From the NCBI GenBank assembly GCA_947039785.1, contig CAMQZX010000004.1, positions 1-44,673 on the forward strand: a stretch of DNA of 44,673 bases, written 5' to 3'. Of this stretch, positions 8,815-16,652 are shown one piece after another. Numbering within the stretch: position 1 is the stretch's first letter; every line of letters starts with the position of its first letter. The notes below the pieces were generated by a model. It was not told the DNA's origin. It saw only the letters and a list, made by a program, of their open reading frames with translations, and did not search any database. The stretch is from an uncultured Lachnospiraceae bacterium (lineage in GTDB: Bacteria > Bacillota > Clostridia > Lachnospirales > Lachnospiraceae). A program made the translations under genes and the position numbers.

Positions 8815-10098
8815 ATGACAATCAAAGAACAGGCAGCGAAAATCAAGCTGGACAGTACGAAAATGGCAGCGACTACACTGGAAGAGAGAAACCATGCTCT
8901 TCGTGCGATTGTGGACGCCTTGCTGGCAAATAAAGAAGCAATCATCAAGGCAAATGAGGAGGATTTGCAGCAGGCAAAGAGTGATAATGTGGCGCCTCCT
9001 CTGATTAAGAGATTAAAATTTAATGAAGAGAAATTAGTGGATGTAACCAAGGGAATTCAGGATCTGATTGGTCTTTCGGATCCTTTGGGCAAAGTGCAGA
9101 TGAAGAGGGAGCTGGATAGTGATCTTCTCATGGTGAGGGAGTCATGTCCCATTGGTGTAATTGGAGTGATTTTTGAGGCACGTCCCGATGCCCTTGTGCA
9201 GATTGCAACCTTATGCCTGAAAAGTGGTAACTGTGCCATCTTAAAGGGTGGAAGCGAGGCTATGCACACAAATAGAAAATTGTTTGAGGTAATTTACCAC
9301 GCGGCAGTGGAGGCGGGAATGCCGGAAAATTGCCTGTTCCAGGTAGAGGCAAGAAGTGAAATCAACGAGCTGCTTGAGTGTCATGAGTCGGTGGATCTTT
9401 TGATTCCGAGAGGCTCCAATGCCTTTGTGCAGTATATTATGAACAACAGCAAGATTCCGGTTATGGGTCATGCAGATGGAATTTGTCATATTTATGTGGA
9501 TAAGGCGGCTGACATTGAGAAATCCATCAAAGTGATCGTTGATTCCAAGACCCAGTACACAGCAGTGTGCAATGCTACAGAAACTTTATTGGTACATAAG
9601 GATATTGCCCAGCAGCTGCTTCCAAAATTGAATGAAGCCTTTAAGCAGAAGCAGGTGGAAGTAAGAGGAACCGAAGAAATCTGCCAGATCATTGACTGTG
9701 AGGAGGCCACTGAGAAAGACTTCCGTACGGAATATCTGGATTTAATTATCTCCATCAAGACTGTCAGCCACATGGAAGAGGCAATTGAACACATCAACAA
9801 ATATGGATCTCACCATACGGACTGTATTTTAACTGAGGATGCTCAGACTGCAGAAACCTTCATGCAGTATGTGGATTCCGCAGGAGTATATCAGAACTGC
9901 TCCACCAGATTTGCTGATGGCTACCGCTATGGTTTCGGTGCCGAAGTGGGTATCAGCACCGGTAAACTGCATGCAAGAGGTCCGGTGGGGCTGGAAGGTC
10001 TTTGTACTTATAAATATAAGATGTTTGGAAATGGAAACGTGGTAGCAGATTACGTAGAAGGCAGGAAGCAGTTTCACTTTAAAGATTTAGAGATATAA
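8815..10098 (+). CDS. proA: Glutamate-5-semialdehyde dehydrogenase (gamma-glutamyl phosphate reductase)
   Basis: A 427-residue NADPH-dependent enzyme that reduces gamma-glutamyl phosphate to glutamate-5-semialdehyde in proline synthesis. The aldehyde-dehydrogenase-like fold shows the NADPH-binding stretch GVIFEARPDALVQIA (about 117-131), LKGGSEA and the catalytic cysteine in TAVCNATETLL (Cys252). The start at ATG 8815 is set by AAAGGAG eight bases upstream; an in-frame GTG at 8791 has no comparable site. Length is close to the usual 415-420. proB, its normal partner, is not beside it, so glutamate 5-kinase must lie elsewhere. It is read divergently from carB, from its own promoter. Confidence 0.93.
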   Translation: MTIKEQAAKIKLDSTKMAATTLEERNHALRAIVDALLANKEAIIKANEEDLQQAKSDNVAPPLIKRLKFNEEKLVDVTKGIQDLIGLSDPLGKVQMKRELDSDLLMVRESCPIGVIGVIFEARPDALVQIATLCLKSGNCAILKGGSEAMHTNRKLFEVIYHAAVEAGMPENCLFQVEARSEINELLECHESVDLLIPRGSNAFVQYIMNNSKIPVMGHADGICHIYVDKAADIEKSIKVIVDSKTQYTAVCNATETLLVHKDIAQQLLPKLNEAFKQKQVEVRGTEEICQIIDCEEATEKDFRTEYLDLIISIKTVSHMEEAIEHINKYGSHHTDCILTEDAQTAETFMQYVDSAGVYQNCSTRFADGYRYGFGAEVGISTGKLHARGPVGLEGLCTYKYKMFGNGNVVADYVEGRKQFHFKDLEI

Positions 10099-10101
10099 CA
10101 G

Positions 10102-10194
10102 ATGAAAGCTACAGAGTGTTTACTGCAGGTGGCTGCACCAATCAGGGAGAACTATCCGAAGGAACTGCCGGCAGCAAATACAGGGGAGCTATGA
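10102..10194 (+). CDS. Possible 30-residue ORF after proA
   Basis: ATG 10102 opens a short frame (MKATECLLQVAAPIRENYPK..., 30 residues) that ends in TGA within the left arm of the hairpin at 10183. No ribosome site is visible and I recognise no family. It might be the front scrap of a lost gene or chance. Confidence 0.15.
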   Translation: MKATECLLQVAAPIRENYPKELPAANTGEL

Positions 10195-10216
10195 TTTGCA
10201 TAAGTCATAGCTCCCC
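10183..10216. terminator. Perfect 12-bp hairpin downstream of proA
   Basis: GGGGAGCTATGA and TCATAGCTCCCC form a perfect 12-bp stem with a 10-base loop. No strong T-run follows on the plus strand, so it may be a weak terminator or an RNA 3' end stabiliser. The rest of 10217-10427 is AT-rich with no gene that I can support. Confidence 0.5.
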
Positions 10217-10427
10217 AAAAATCATAAATATTGCAGGATAGGATAATCCGACATATTACCTGCAAGGTTTATTCTGATTTTTTCTTATATTTATTCAAAG
10301 CCACTTCTGGCAATTTTCAAAATATGAGCATAGGAATTTTATATTCAAAAAAGAATAGTGTCTCTACCAAGTTCTGTACAACGCATACACAGATTTATTC
10401 TATCCGTGTATGAAAATGTCTGGTTGT

Positions 10428-11858
10428 TTAGAGTAAGATTCCATATTTTTTCAGGCGATAGGAAAGGCTTTGGCGGCTGATTCCCAGGGATCTGGCAGCT
10501 CGGGAGATGTTATTTCCATAGTATTCCAACACGTCCCGCAGGATTCGGGATTCATAATCTCCCACCAGATGTTCCAGTTTGGAGTGGTAAATGTCCAATG
10601 TTGTTTCTTTCTGAGAGGAAAGGGGCGTGGATTCAGGCGTTTCCTTTGTTAAGGTTCCTTTCATATAGACCGGAAGGCAGTCAGGATTGATTTCACCTTC
10701 CTCCATCACATTCATGGCATAATCCAGCACATGATACAATTCACGCACATTGCCAGGCCAATTGTATTGTTCAAAAAGAGTCATGACCTGTGGGCTTACC
10801 TGTTGAATAGATTTGGCAAAATGACGACGCTTGGTACTGATGTAATGTTCAATCAACGGCTTCAAGTCATCAAGCCGGTCACGAAGAGGCGGGATGACAA
10901 TCTGGACAGAAGACAGGCGATAGAACAGATCGCGACGTAATTTTTCCTGCTCTACAGCAGCAAAAGGCTCCTCGTTGCAGGAAGAGATGATACGCACATC
11001 AGTATGGAGCAGTTTGTTGCTTCCGATTCTTCGGAAAGTGCCTTCCTGTATGACACGCAGAATTTTTGCCTGCATGGCAAGGCTCATGGAGTTTAGTTCA
11101 TCCAGAAACAAGGTTCCGCCGTTGGCTTCCTCAAACAGCCCAGCCCTGCTTTCGCTTCCTGTATAAGCTCCCTTGGTTGTGCCAAAGAGCATACTCTCGA
11201 TGAGAGTATCCGGAAGAGCGGCACAGTTTACCGCAACAAAATTTTTCTGGCTTCTGGGGCTTGCCCGGTGGATGCTCTGGGCGAACATTTCCTTTCCGGT
11301 TCCTGTCTCCCCAATCAGAAGAATGTTAAAATCCAGGGCAGCAAATTTCTGCGCCAGTTCAATGGCATTTCGGAAAGATTCATTTTCTCCGATGATTTGA
11401 TCAAAGGAATAGCCAGACAGTTTCACAGAAGGGTTTTTCTCTGTGTATTGATTCAGAGCGTTTAGGATGGTATCTACTTCTTTTTTTCGCTTATGAATGG
11501 CTAGAATATCCCGTTCAAATAATACGGCTCCTTCCAGCTTTCCATCGTAGCTTAATGGGTAGGCAGTGTTGACTGTGGTCACGTCTCCTGCGGTGACGGA
11601 AGAAAAGGTGTCTACCAGGTTTTTCACTGGGGCATGTTCCTTCAGACAGGATAATACGGTACTTTTTTGGGGATCCACGTTCCAGATATCCAGCATGTGC
11701 TTTCCGATGATTTCCATGGAATCCGGTATGGTTGAAATCTGACGGCTGTTTTGATTGCAGTAGAGGAGAACTCCATTCTCATCGTAAATCTGAATTCCAT
11801 CATCTATTTTTTCCAGAGCTTCTTTTAGCAGCCATTCCATTTTGTCTTTTTGGTTCAT
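10428..11858 (-). CDS. Sigma-54-dependent transcriptional activator (PAS-AAA+-Fis HTH)
   Basis: A 476-residue enhancer-binding protein. A PAS-type sensor domain occupies about residues 8-118, probably binding a small ligand. The AAA+ domain follows with Walker A GETGTGKE (183-190), the sigma-54 contact loop as GAYTGS (230-235, consensus GAFTGA), Walker B GGTLFLDEL (247-255) and arginine-finger region RRDLFYRL. A Fis-type helix-turn-helix lies at 436-473 (NISRAARSLGISRQSLSYRL). There is no receiver domain, so it is not a standard two-component regulator. ATG 11858 follows AGGAGG by 11 bases. It is transcribed from a strong divergent sigma-A promoter and faces a consensus sigma-54 promoter 180 bases away, so its target is almost certainly the lyase-symporter operon. 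The architecture resembles RocR-like activators of amino-acid catabolism; the ligand is unknown. Confidence 0.93.
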   Translation of the reverse strand: MNQKDKMEWLLKEALEKIDDGIQIYDENGVLLYCNQNSRQISTIPDSMEIIGKHMLDIWNVDPQKSTVLSCLKEHAPVKNLVDTFSSVTAGDVTTVNTAYPLSYDGKLEGAVLFERDILAIHKRKKEVDTILNALNQYTEKNPSVKLSGYSFDQIIGENESFRNAIELAQKFAALDFNILLIGETGTGKEMFAQSIHRASPRSQKNFVAVNCAALPDTLIESMLFGTTKGAYTGSESRAGLFEEANGGTLFLDELNSMSLAMQAKILRVIQEGTFRRIGSNKLLHTDVRIISSCNEEPFAAVEQEKLRRDLFYRLSSVQIVIPPLRDRLDDLKPLIEHYISTKRRHFAKSIQQVSPQVMTLFEQYNWPGNVRELYHVLDYAMNVMEEGEINPDCLPVYMKGTLTKETPESTPLSSQKETTLDIYHSKLEHLVGDYESRILRDVLEYYGNNISRAARSLGISRQSLSYRLKKYGILL

Positions 11859-11954
11859 TTCAATAGAAACCTCCTATTTACTAGAGTGTGTTTGAAAAGA
11901 TGCAAAATAATTTAACAATAGGCAAAAAAAATTAACACATTTCTTCGGAAAATT

Positions 11955-11983
11955 ATTATACTGGAAATTTTTAATCACGTCAA
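11955..11983 (-). promoter_or_regulatory. Sigma-A promoter of the sigma-54 activator gene
   Basis: On the minus strand TTGACG and TATAAT are exactly 17 bases apart, about 95 bases upstream of the activator start. This is one of the best sigma-A promoters in the window. Confidence 0.75.
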
Positions 11984-12034
11984 TCTCGCAATTTTTCCCT
12001 GTAAAATCAATACTTCCCAGAGGAGAAGGGGAGT

Positions 12035-12052
12035 CTGGCACGAAGTTTGCTT
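12035..12052 (+). promoter_or_regulatory. Sigma-54 (-24/-12) promoter of the lyase operon
   Basis: CTGGCACGAAGTTTGCTT fits the sigma-54 consensus (TGGCACG-N4-TTGC), with GG and GC dinucleotides separated by exactly ten bases. Transcription would start near 12062, about 45 bases before the lyase start. It is next to the divergent sigma-54 activator gene. I could not pick out a convincing upstream enhancer palindrome in 11880-12030. Confidence 0.85.
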
Positions 12053-12108
12053 ATATATATTTACAAAGGAATGAAAAAACAGATATAAAAAGCAGGAGGT
12101 TGAATGAA

Positions 12109-13635
12109 ATGAAATCTATTATTCTTGGAAAACACATAACAGTCGAAGACGTGGCAAAGGTGTCCAGGTATCATGCACCCGTAGAATTTTCAGAAGAGTT
12201 TTGCAACCGGGTAAAGAAATGTCGGGGCTTTGTAGATAAATTCAGCAGAGAGGGACAGGCAATCTATGGTCTGACAACCGGTCTTGGAGATAACTGGAGA
12301 AAATTTATCCCTGAGGAGGGACGAATCGCCATTCAGAGAAATAACATTCTGGCACATACCTGTTCCGTGGGAGAGCCGATTAATGAGGAGTGCACAAGAG
12401 CCATTATGTTTGTGATGCTGGTTCATTTTGGAAGCGGTCACACAGGAATTCGCCTGGAAACTCTGGAGCTGATTCGGGATATGCTGAACTGCAATGTGGT
12501 GCCCAGAGTGCCCGGACATGGTTCTGTGGGATACATATCTCTGGAAGGGCATATCGGAATGGTACTGATTGGAGAAGGAAGTGCCTGGTATCAGGGAGAG
12601 CTTCTTTCAGGAAAGGAGGCACTGGCACGGGCAGGTCTGGAGCCTACTGTTCTTTCTTCCAAAGAAGGCCTGACAATGGTTTCCGGTACTACTTCTGTGA
12701 CTGCTCTGGCGGCTTTGGCTCTCTACGATGCCGTAACTCTTGTCAGAACAGCGGACATTGCAGCGGCTCTTACGCTTGAAGTGCTGAAGGGAAATCTGAT
12801 GGCCATGGATCCTCGCGTCATGGCAGTTCGTCCCCATCCGGATCAGAGTAACACAGCAGCTAATATTCGAACCATTTTAAAGGACAGTCCTATTCTGGAA
12901 GCGCATCCCAATCATCGTCTGCAGGACGCGCTCTCCATGCGCTGCGTTCCTCAGCTTCACGGAGCAGTTAAGAAATACGTCAAAGAAGGGGTGGAGGTGT
13001 TAAATATTGAGCTGAATTCTTCTGTGGATAACCCGCTGCTGTTTGAGCAGGAGGATGGAAATCCTGTGGCTCTGATGGCATGTAATGCCGATGGAACTTA
13101 TCCTGGACTGGCTGCAGATGTTATGATGATTGCAGTGACAGATCTCTGTAAAATGTCTGCCAGCCGTATCGACCGTATGCTAAACCGCCTTGTCAGTGAA
13201 CTGCCTGCTTTCCTGAACAAAAATGCAGAGTACAATAATGGATTTATGATGATTCAGTACGCTGCGGCAGGACTTCTGGGAGAGCTTCGAATTCTGTCTC
13301 ACCCGGCAGTGGTGGACAATCTGACCACCTGTGCCAATCAGGAGGATTACATCAATATGGGATACAATGCGGCGAAAAAGGCTTACGACGGCATTCATCT
13401 GGCAAAATACATTTGTGCCGTGGAGCTGATCTGTGGAGCACAGGCTCTCGATTGCTACGACAATCTTTCATCGGCACCAGCCACGAAAGCAGTTTATGAC
13501 TTATTGAGAACAGTGGTACCTGTAATGGAAAATGATGCTGCCCTCACACCTTTTATGGAAGCGGTTGCAGATCAGATTATGGGGCAGGAATATATTCAGG
13601 CAGTGGAGAAAGTCACAGGCCCTCTGTTTTTCTAA
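12109..13635 (+). CDS. Histidine ammonia-lyase-family protein lacking the MIO triad
   Basis: A 508-residue member of the aromatic amino-acid lyase (HAL/PAL) superfamily. Family landmarks remain: the Tyr loop YGLTTGLGDN (Tyr53), GSVG (138-141), His148 and LIGEG (153-157), QDALSMRC (272-279, Arg278), DNPLLF (307-312) and NQEDY (410-414). After GSVG the usual Ala-Ser-Gly that self-cyclises to MIO is absent. The sequence reads YISLEGH, and keeping His and GEG in register needs a clean three-residue gap. The substrate-loop NGT is SGT (192-194). Hence it is unlikely to deaminate histidine by the MIO route. MIO-free members are known: ergothionase eliminates trimethylamine from ergothioneine, which needs no MIO. 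Start ATG follows AGGAGG by nine bases. No hutU, hutI or hutG is present. First gene of a sigma-54 operon; substrate unknown. Confidence 0.85.
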   Translation: MKSIILGKHITVEDVAKVSRYHAPVEFSEEFCNRVKKCRGFVDKFSREGQAIYGLTTGLGDNWRKFIPEEGRIAIQRNNILAHTCSVGEPINEECTRAIMFVMLVHFGSGHTGIRLETLELIRDMLNCNVVPRVPGHGSVGYISLEGHIGMVLIGEGSAWYQGELLSGKEALARAGLEPTVLSSKEGLTMVSGTTSVTALAALALYDAVTLVRTADIAAALTLEVLKGNLMAMDPRVMAVRPHPDQSNTAANIRTILKDSPILEAHPNHRLQDALSMRCVPQLHGAVKKYVKEGVEVLNIELNSSVDNPLLFEQEDGNPVALMACNADGTYPGLAADVMMIAVTDLCKMSASRIDRMLNRLVSELPAFLNKNAEYNNGFMMIQYAAAGLLGELRILSHPAVVDNLTTCANQEDYINMGYNAAKKAYDGIHLAKYICAVELICGAQALDCYDNLSSAPATKAVYDLLRTVVPVMENDAALTPFMEAVADQIMGQEYIQAVEKVTGPLFF

Positions 13636-13674
13636 CGCCTGCCGAAACATAAACAGATAAAGGAGAAAAGAAGT

Positions 13675-15396
13675 ATGCTTACAAAAATTGATAATATTAC
13701 TTTGATTTTATGTGTTGCCGGTGTCTTATTAATCGGAAAATATTTTTCCAGAACCTCCCAGGATATGGACAGCTTTTACAAAGCCAACAAATCTCTGCCG
13801 TGGTCTTTGGCCGTGGGAACCTTAGTGGCTTCCTGGTATGGAGGCGCCGGAGTAATCGGAACCATCGGATATGCTACCACTATGGGAGTGTCGGCGTTTT
13901 TCATTTGGTCGGTATGTGTACATATGACCCGTTTTCCATTGGCATTGTGGGTGGCTCCCAGGATTTCTGTGAAGGTAAACACCACTATGACAGAGTTGTT
14001 AAACAGATATTACGGAAGACTGGCTTCCTTCATCGGTTCCATTGTACTGGTGGTTTCCTGCCTCTCTATTGCGGAAATTGCTGCCACTGGATATGTTGGT
14101 GTTGCTGCCTGGAATGTAAATAAGTTTGCAGTGGCTTTCGGCGTTGTGTTGGTTGCTACAGTGATTACCTGCCTTGGCGGACTGATGGGTGTGGCTGTGA
14201 CGGATATGATCTTTTTCTTTTTGATGATTGCCTGTGTAACAGCAGTTTTTCCGTCCATTTTCTTTAAAGCAGGTGGGTTTGCGGGAATTGAGGCTGCTCT
14301 TGATCCTGTGGCTCCCCAGATGCTGACTCCCCTGGGAGGAACGCCGGTGGGACGTGCTATTTGCCTTATTGTACTGTGTATCAATGTATACAAAGACCCT
14401 GCCTTCTATCAGAGATTTACTGCATCCAATTCTGTGAAAACCGGTAAGAGAGCGATGCTTACCTGCCTGTCTATCTGGATTTCTTTTGATGTGGTGTTGA
14501 TTTTTACCGGTATTATTTTACGCTCTATGGATCCATTTTCCACAGCACAGCCGGAGGTTGCCTATGTACAGCTGATTCTTTCCAATTTGCCTGTGGTGGT
14601 CCGCGGACTCTTTGTATTTGGCCTGATGGGAGCTATTGTATCTACCATTGACTCCTATTTCCTTATCGGAGGAGAAATCTTCTCCCGGGATATTATCGGA
14701 GCGCTTCGAAAGAAACCTCTGACCGATCGACAGAGTATTGGTATCACCCGGATTTGCTGTATTGTATTTGGTATCATTGGACTGTTTACTGCCTTTAAAT
14801 TTCCATTGGTGTACGATGCTTTTCTGTTTATCAACAGTTTGAGTATGTGCGGATTGTTTGTACCAGTTTTGGCAGCCATTATGTACAATGGCAAAAAGAC
14901 TACCACTGCCGGAATTTTCAGTATGGTAACTGGTACAGTGTCCTGGATTCTTTTTACCGCTTTTCCAGTCAGCAGTGAATTACTGGGAGGAACGGTAGAC
15001 GCCCTTTTGATTGCACTGCCCATTTCTTTCGTGGGATATCTGATTGGAAATCGTTTTGGAAAGGTGCTCCATGAGGATCAGGAATTTGTCTATGGGGTGA
15101 CTGGCAATGAGCAGACCATTTCTTCTGAGAGTATTCAAAAGGAGGTACAGGAGCAGCCCGCCATGCCTACCAAAGAGGAATTGCGTGTGGAATGGATTGG
15201 AGCAGATGGAGGGCTGGTATTGCTGTACTGTGTGTTGGCGGTGATATATACAGTGGGAATTGTCTGCCGCATTGATGTGATTGTGGGACTGATGGCACCG
15301 CTGATTGCTTTGGGCATCACCACAGCAATTTTCCTGCGCTACTGTTCTGAGGTATTCCATTTTACAAAAAAAGCAGGAAATAGGAGTGAAAATTAG
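13675..15396 (+). CDS. Sodium:solute symporter (SSS family)
   Basis: A 573-residue membrane protein with about 13 hydrophobic spans, of the sodium/solute symporter family (PutP/OpuE-like LeuT fold). The early segment ASWYGGAGVIGTIGYA and the conserved MGAIVSTIDSYFLIGGEIFSRDI region (about 321-343) are typical of the family, the latter around the sodium-binding span. A long hydrophilic stretch near residues 470-510 precedes the last two spans. It starts 39 bases after the lyase stop with AAAGGAG upstream, so it should be co-transcribed and import the lyase substrate. Family substrates include proline, pantothenate, betaines and sugars; the sequence does not decide between them. Confidence 0.88.
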   Translation: MLTKIDNITLILCVAGVLLIGKYFSRTSQDMDSFYKANKSLPWSLAVGTLVASWYGGAGVIGTIGYATTMGVSAFFIWSVCVHMTRFPLALWVAPRISVKVNTTMTELLNRYYGRLASFIGSIVLVVSCLSIAEIAATGYVGVAAWNVNKFAVAFGVVLVATVITCLGGLMGVAVTDMIFFFLMIACVTAVFPSIFFKAGGFAGIEAALDPVAPQMLTPLGGTPVGRAICLIVLCINVYKDPAFYQRFTASNSVKTGKRAMLTCLSIWISFDVVLIFTGIILRSMDPFSTAQPEVAYVQLILSNLPVVVRGLFVFGLMGAIVSTIDSYFLIGGEIFSRDIIGALRKKPLTDRQSIGITRICCIVFGIIGLFTAFKFPLVYDAFLFINSLSMCGLFVPVLAAIMYNGKKTTTAGIFSMVTGTVSWILFTAFPVSSELLGGTVDALLIALPISFVGYLIGNRFGKVLHEDQEFVYGVTGNEQTISSESIQKEVQEQPAMPTKEELRVEWIGADGGLVLLYCVLAVIYTVGIVCRIDVIVGLMAPLIALGITTAIFLRYCSEVFHFTKKAGNRSEN

Positions 15397-15409
15397 TGAT
15401 TGACTGCTG

Positions 15410-15435
15410 GACAACTGCGGTATCCGGCGGTTGTC
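15410..15435 (+). other. Intercistronic hairpin between symporter and unknown gene
   Basis: GACAACTGC pairs with GCGGTTGTC (one G-U) around a short loop in the 79-base gap. No T-run follows. It could be an RNA-processing or stability element that sets the level of the third gene. Confidence 0.4.
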
Positions 15436-15475
15436 AGGCGGTTAGTCGTTAAAATATGGAAGGGAGGATGTTTGC

Positions 15476-16012
15476 ATGGAGATTACAGCATTGCCAACTA
15501 CATTGTCGATGGAGAAAGCCATGAGTATTGCCGAAAAAAGAGGGAACTTTCTCGGCAGGCTGCTGTTGGGAAAGAAGGAGATTACGCTGAAGCTGATGTA
15601 TCTGGAAAGCAAAGAAATCGTGTATCAGATGAAATATCAAAAACTGTCTCTGCCGGGACGCTCTGGCAGAAAACAGTTGGATACTCAGAAGATACGGATG
15701 CTGGTGGAAGGTACTCGCTGTATGCCTGCTTTTCTGGAAGAAGAGTTAAATACGGTGACTCTCCAGATTGAGGATGAAGATTCTCTTCAGAAAAGCTCAT
15801 TTCCGGAGCAGAAGATGATTGAAGAGGGAAAATATCTGGCACGGCGTATGGTGCGCAGGCAGTCCGGTAGAGATGTGACTCTGGAAACCAAGTCCACTCG
15901 ATCTATTTACCGCCCTTATTATATTGCCTTCTATGGAGAATTGAAGGAAGGGAGCAAGGTGCGCTATCTCCCCATCCCAGCAGATGGAAATGAAGTGCGA
16001 AGCACTTTGTAA
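15476..16012 (+). CDS. Unrecognised 178-residue protein, third gene of the sigma-54 operon
   Basis: I do not recognise this family. ATG 15476 follows GGGAGG by eight bases, and the frame has normal codon use. The protein is soluble-looking, with no signal peptide or membrane span. It has a basic N-terminal half (KRGNFLGRLLLGKKE), an Arg-rich middle (RRMVRRQSGR) and a conserved-looking aromatic stretch YRPYYIAFYGELKEGSKVRY near the C-terminus. Two cysteines at most are seen, so a metal cluster is unlikely. It lies 79 bases after the symporter, with a hairpin between, and no sigma-A promoter is evident, so it probably belongs to the sigma-54 transcript. A role in regulating or assisting the lyase or transporter is only a guess from position. 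Confidence 0.7.
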   Translation: MEITALPTTLSMEKAMSIAEKRGNFLGRLLLGKKEITLKLMYLESKEIVYQMKYQKLSLPGRSGRKQLDTQKIRMLVEGTRCMPAFLEEELNTVTLQIEDEDSLQKSSFPEQKMIEEGKYLARRMVRRQSGRDVTLETKSTRSIYRPYYIAFYGELKEGSKVRYLPIPADGNEVRSTL

Positions 16013-16050
16013 AACGAAATGGCATCATCTGCTCTGGGTGAATCTTTCTT
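15976..16050 (+). terminator. Probable terminator at the end of the sigma-54 operon
   Basis: CCCAGCAGATG (15976-15986) pairs with CATCTGC-TC-TGGG (16026-16038, two-base bulge). A nested AAGTGC/GCACTT hairpin lies between, and T-rich sequence follows. The stop codon of the 178-residue gene lies inside the structure. The stem is long-range and imperfect, so the assignment is moderate. Confidence 0.4.
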
Positions 16051-16077
16051 TGACACCTGACATATCTGTGCTATAAT
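16050..16077 (+). promoter_or_regulatory. Sigma-A promoter of the ACT-domain gene
   Basis: TTGACA and TATAAT are separated by 16 bases, 33 bases upstream of the ACT gene start. It separates this gene from the sigma-54 operon. Confidence 0.75.
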
Positions 16078-16110
16078 GTATGGGAAGAACGTGAAGGAGG
16101 AGAGTTGATT

Positions 16111-16533
16111 ATGATAACCCAATTATCTGTTGTGGTGAAGAACAAGCCGGGCAGTCTGAGAAATGTGACTAAGCTTCTGGCAGAGAATCAGGTGAATTGT
16201 TTTTGCATTTCTACATATGATGCTCCTGATTTTGGCATCATTCGTATGATTGTAGATGATCCGGAGAAAAGCTATCGTGTTCTGGAGGAGAATGGAGAGC
16301 TTGTGATGAAAGATAGGGTAATAGCTATTCCTATGGAGAACAAGCCGGGATTTATGAGCGGAATTCTGGATGTGGCATATCGTGCCAACATCAATATAGA
16401 CTGTCTGTATTCTTATATCAGTGATTCGTTAAAATCTGCCGTGCTGATTTTCCGTGCAGAAGAAGGCGACGAGACGGAGTGCATTTTCCGACAGAATGGA
16501 TATAAAACAATCTCAGATATTTCTGAGTTATAA
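16111..16533 (+). CDS. Tandem ACT-domain protein
   Basis: A 140-residue cytosolic protein made of two ACT-type ligand-binding domains, about residues 1-70 (ITQLSVVVKNKPGSLRNVTKLL) and 72-140 (VIAIPMENKPGFMSGILDVA), each starting with the beta-strand plus NKPG turn that binds amino acids in this fold. There is no catalytic domain, so it is a stand-alone sensor. Relatives in clostridia often sit near aryl-acid CoA ligases or indolepyruvate oxidoreductases and probably bind aromatic or branched amino acids; that is family knowledge, not shown here. ATG 16111 is chosen because AAGGAGG lies ten bases upstream; a TTG at 16105 is too close. The stop codon abuts the first 42-nt repeat. Confidence 0.85.
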   Translation: MITQLSVVVKNKPGSLRNVTKLLAENQVNCFCISTYDAPDFGIIRMIVDDPEKSYRVLEENGELVMKDRVIAIPMENKPGFMSGILDVAYRANINIDCLYSYISDSLKSAVLIFRAEEGDETECIFRQNGYKTISDISEL

Positions 16534-16534
16534 G

Positions 16535-16618
16535 TTGCCACATATGTATAAAAAGAACCAGCGGATTTTTTCTAAGCAGTCAGGTATGCAGGAAAAGGTC
16601 CGGTGGACTTTTTTAGCA
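16535..16618 (+). repeat. 42-nt hairpin repeat, tandem pair (locus 1)
   Basis: Two adjacent 42-nt units (16535-16576, degenerate; 16577-16618) of a repeat with the form TTGCCARGCATGCGTG, then AAAAGRTCC-RGT-GGAYCTTTT, then CTAAG. The second unit has a strong stem at 16593-16613. It begins one base after the ACT stop codon. Confidence 0.8.
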
Positions 16619-16623
16619 AAACA

Positions 16624-16652
16624 GACAGACCAGACAGGAATGCTGGTCTGTC
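16624..16652. promoter_or_regulatory. Operator-like inverted repeat upstream of the EFR1 gene
   Basis: GACAGACCAG and CTGGTCTGTC are perfect 10-bp arms around nine bases. A TATAAT follows at 16658-16663, so the palindrome covers the -35 region of a possible promoter. It looks like a repressor or activator site, or a hairpin terminating the ACT transcript; no T-run follows. Confidence 0.5.

Noticed and set aside
8403..9050. 215-residue minus-strand frame spanning the carB-proA gap
   Set aside because: It runs antisense through the proA start and in a shifted frame through the carB start; the spanning peptide has no family features.
10231..10413. 60-residue frame between proA and the activator gene
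   Set aside because: No ribosome site, AT-rich low-information peptide, no family resemblance.
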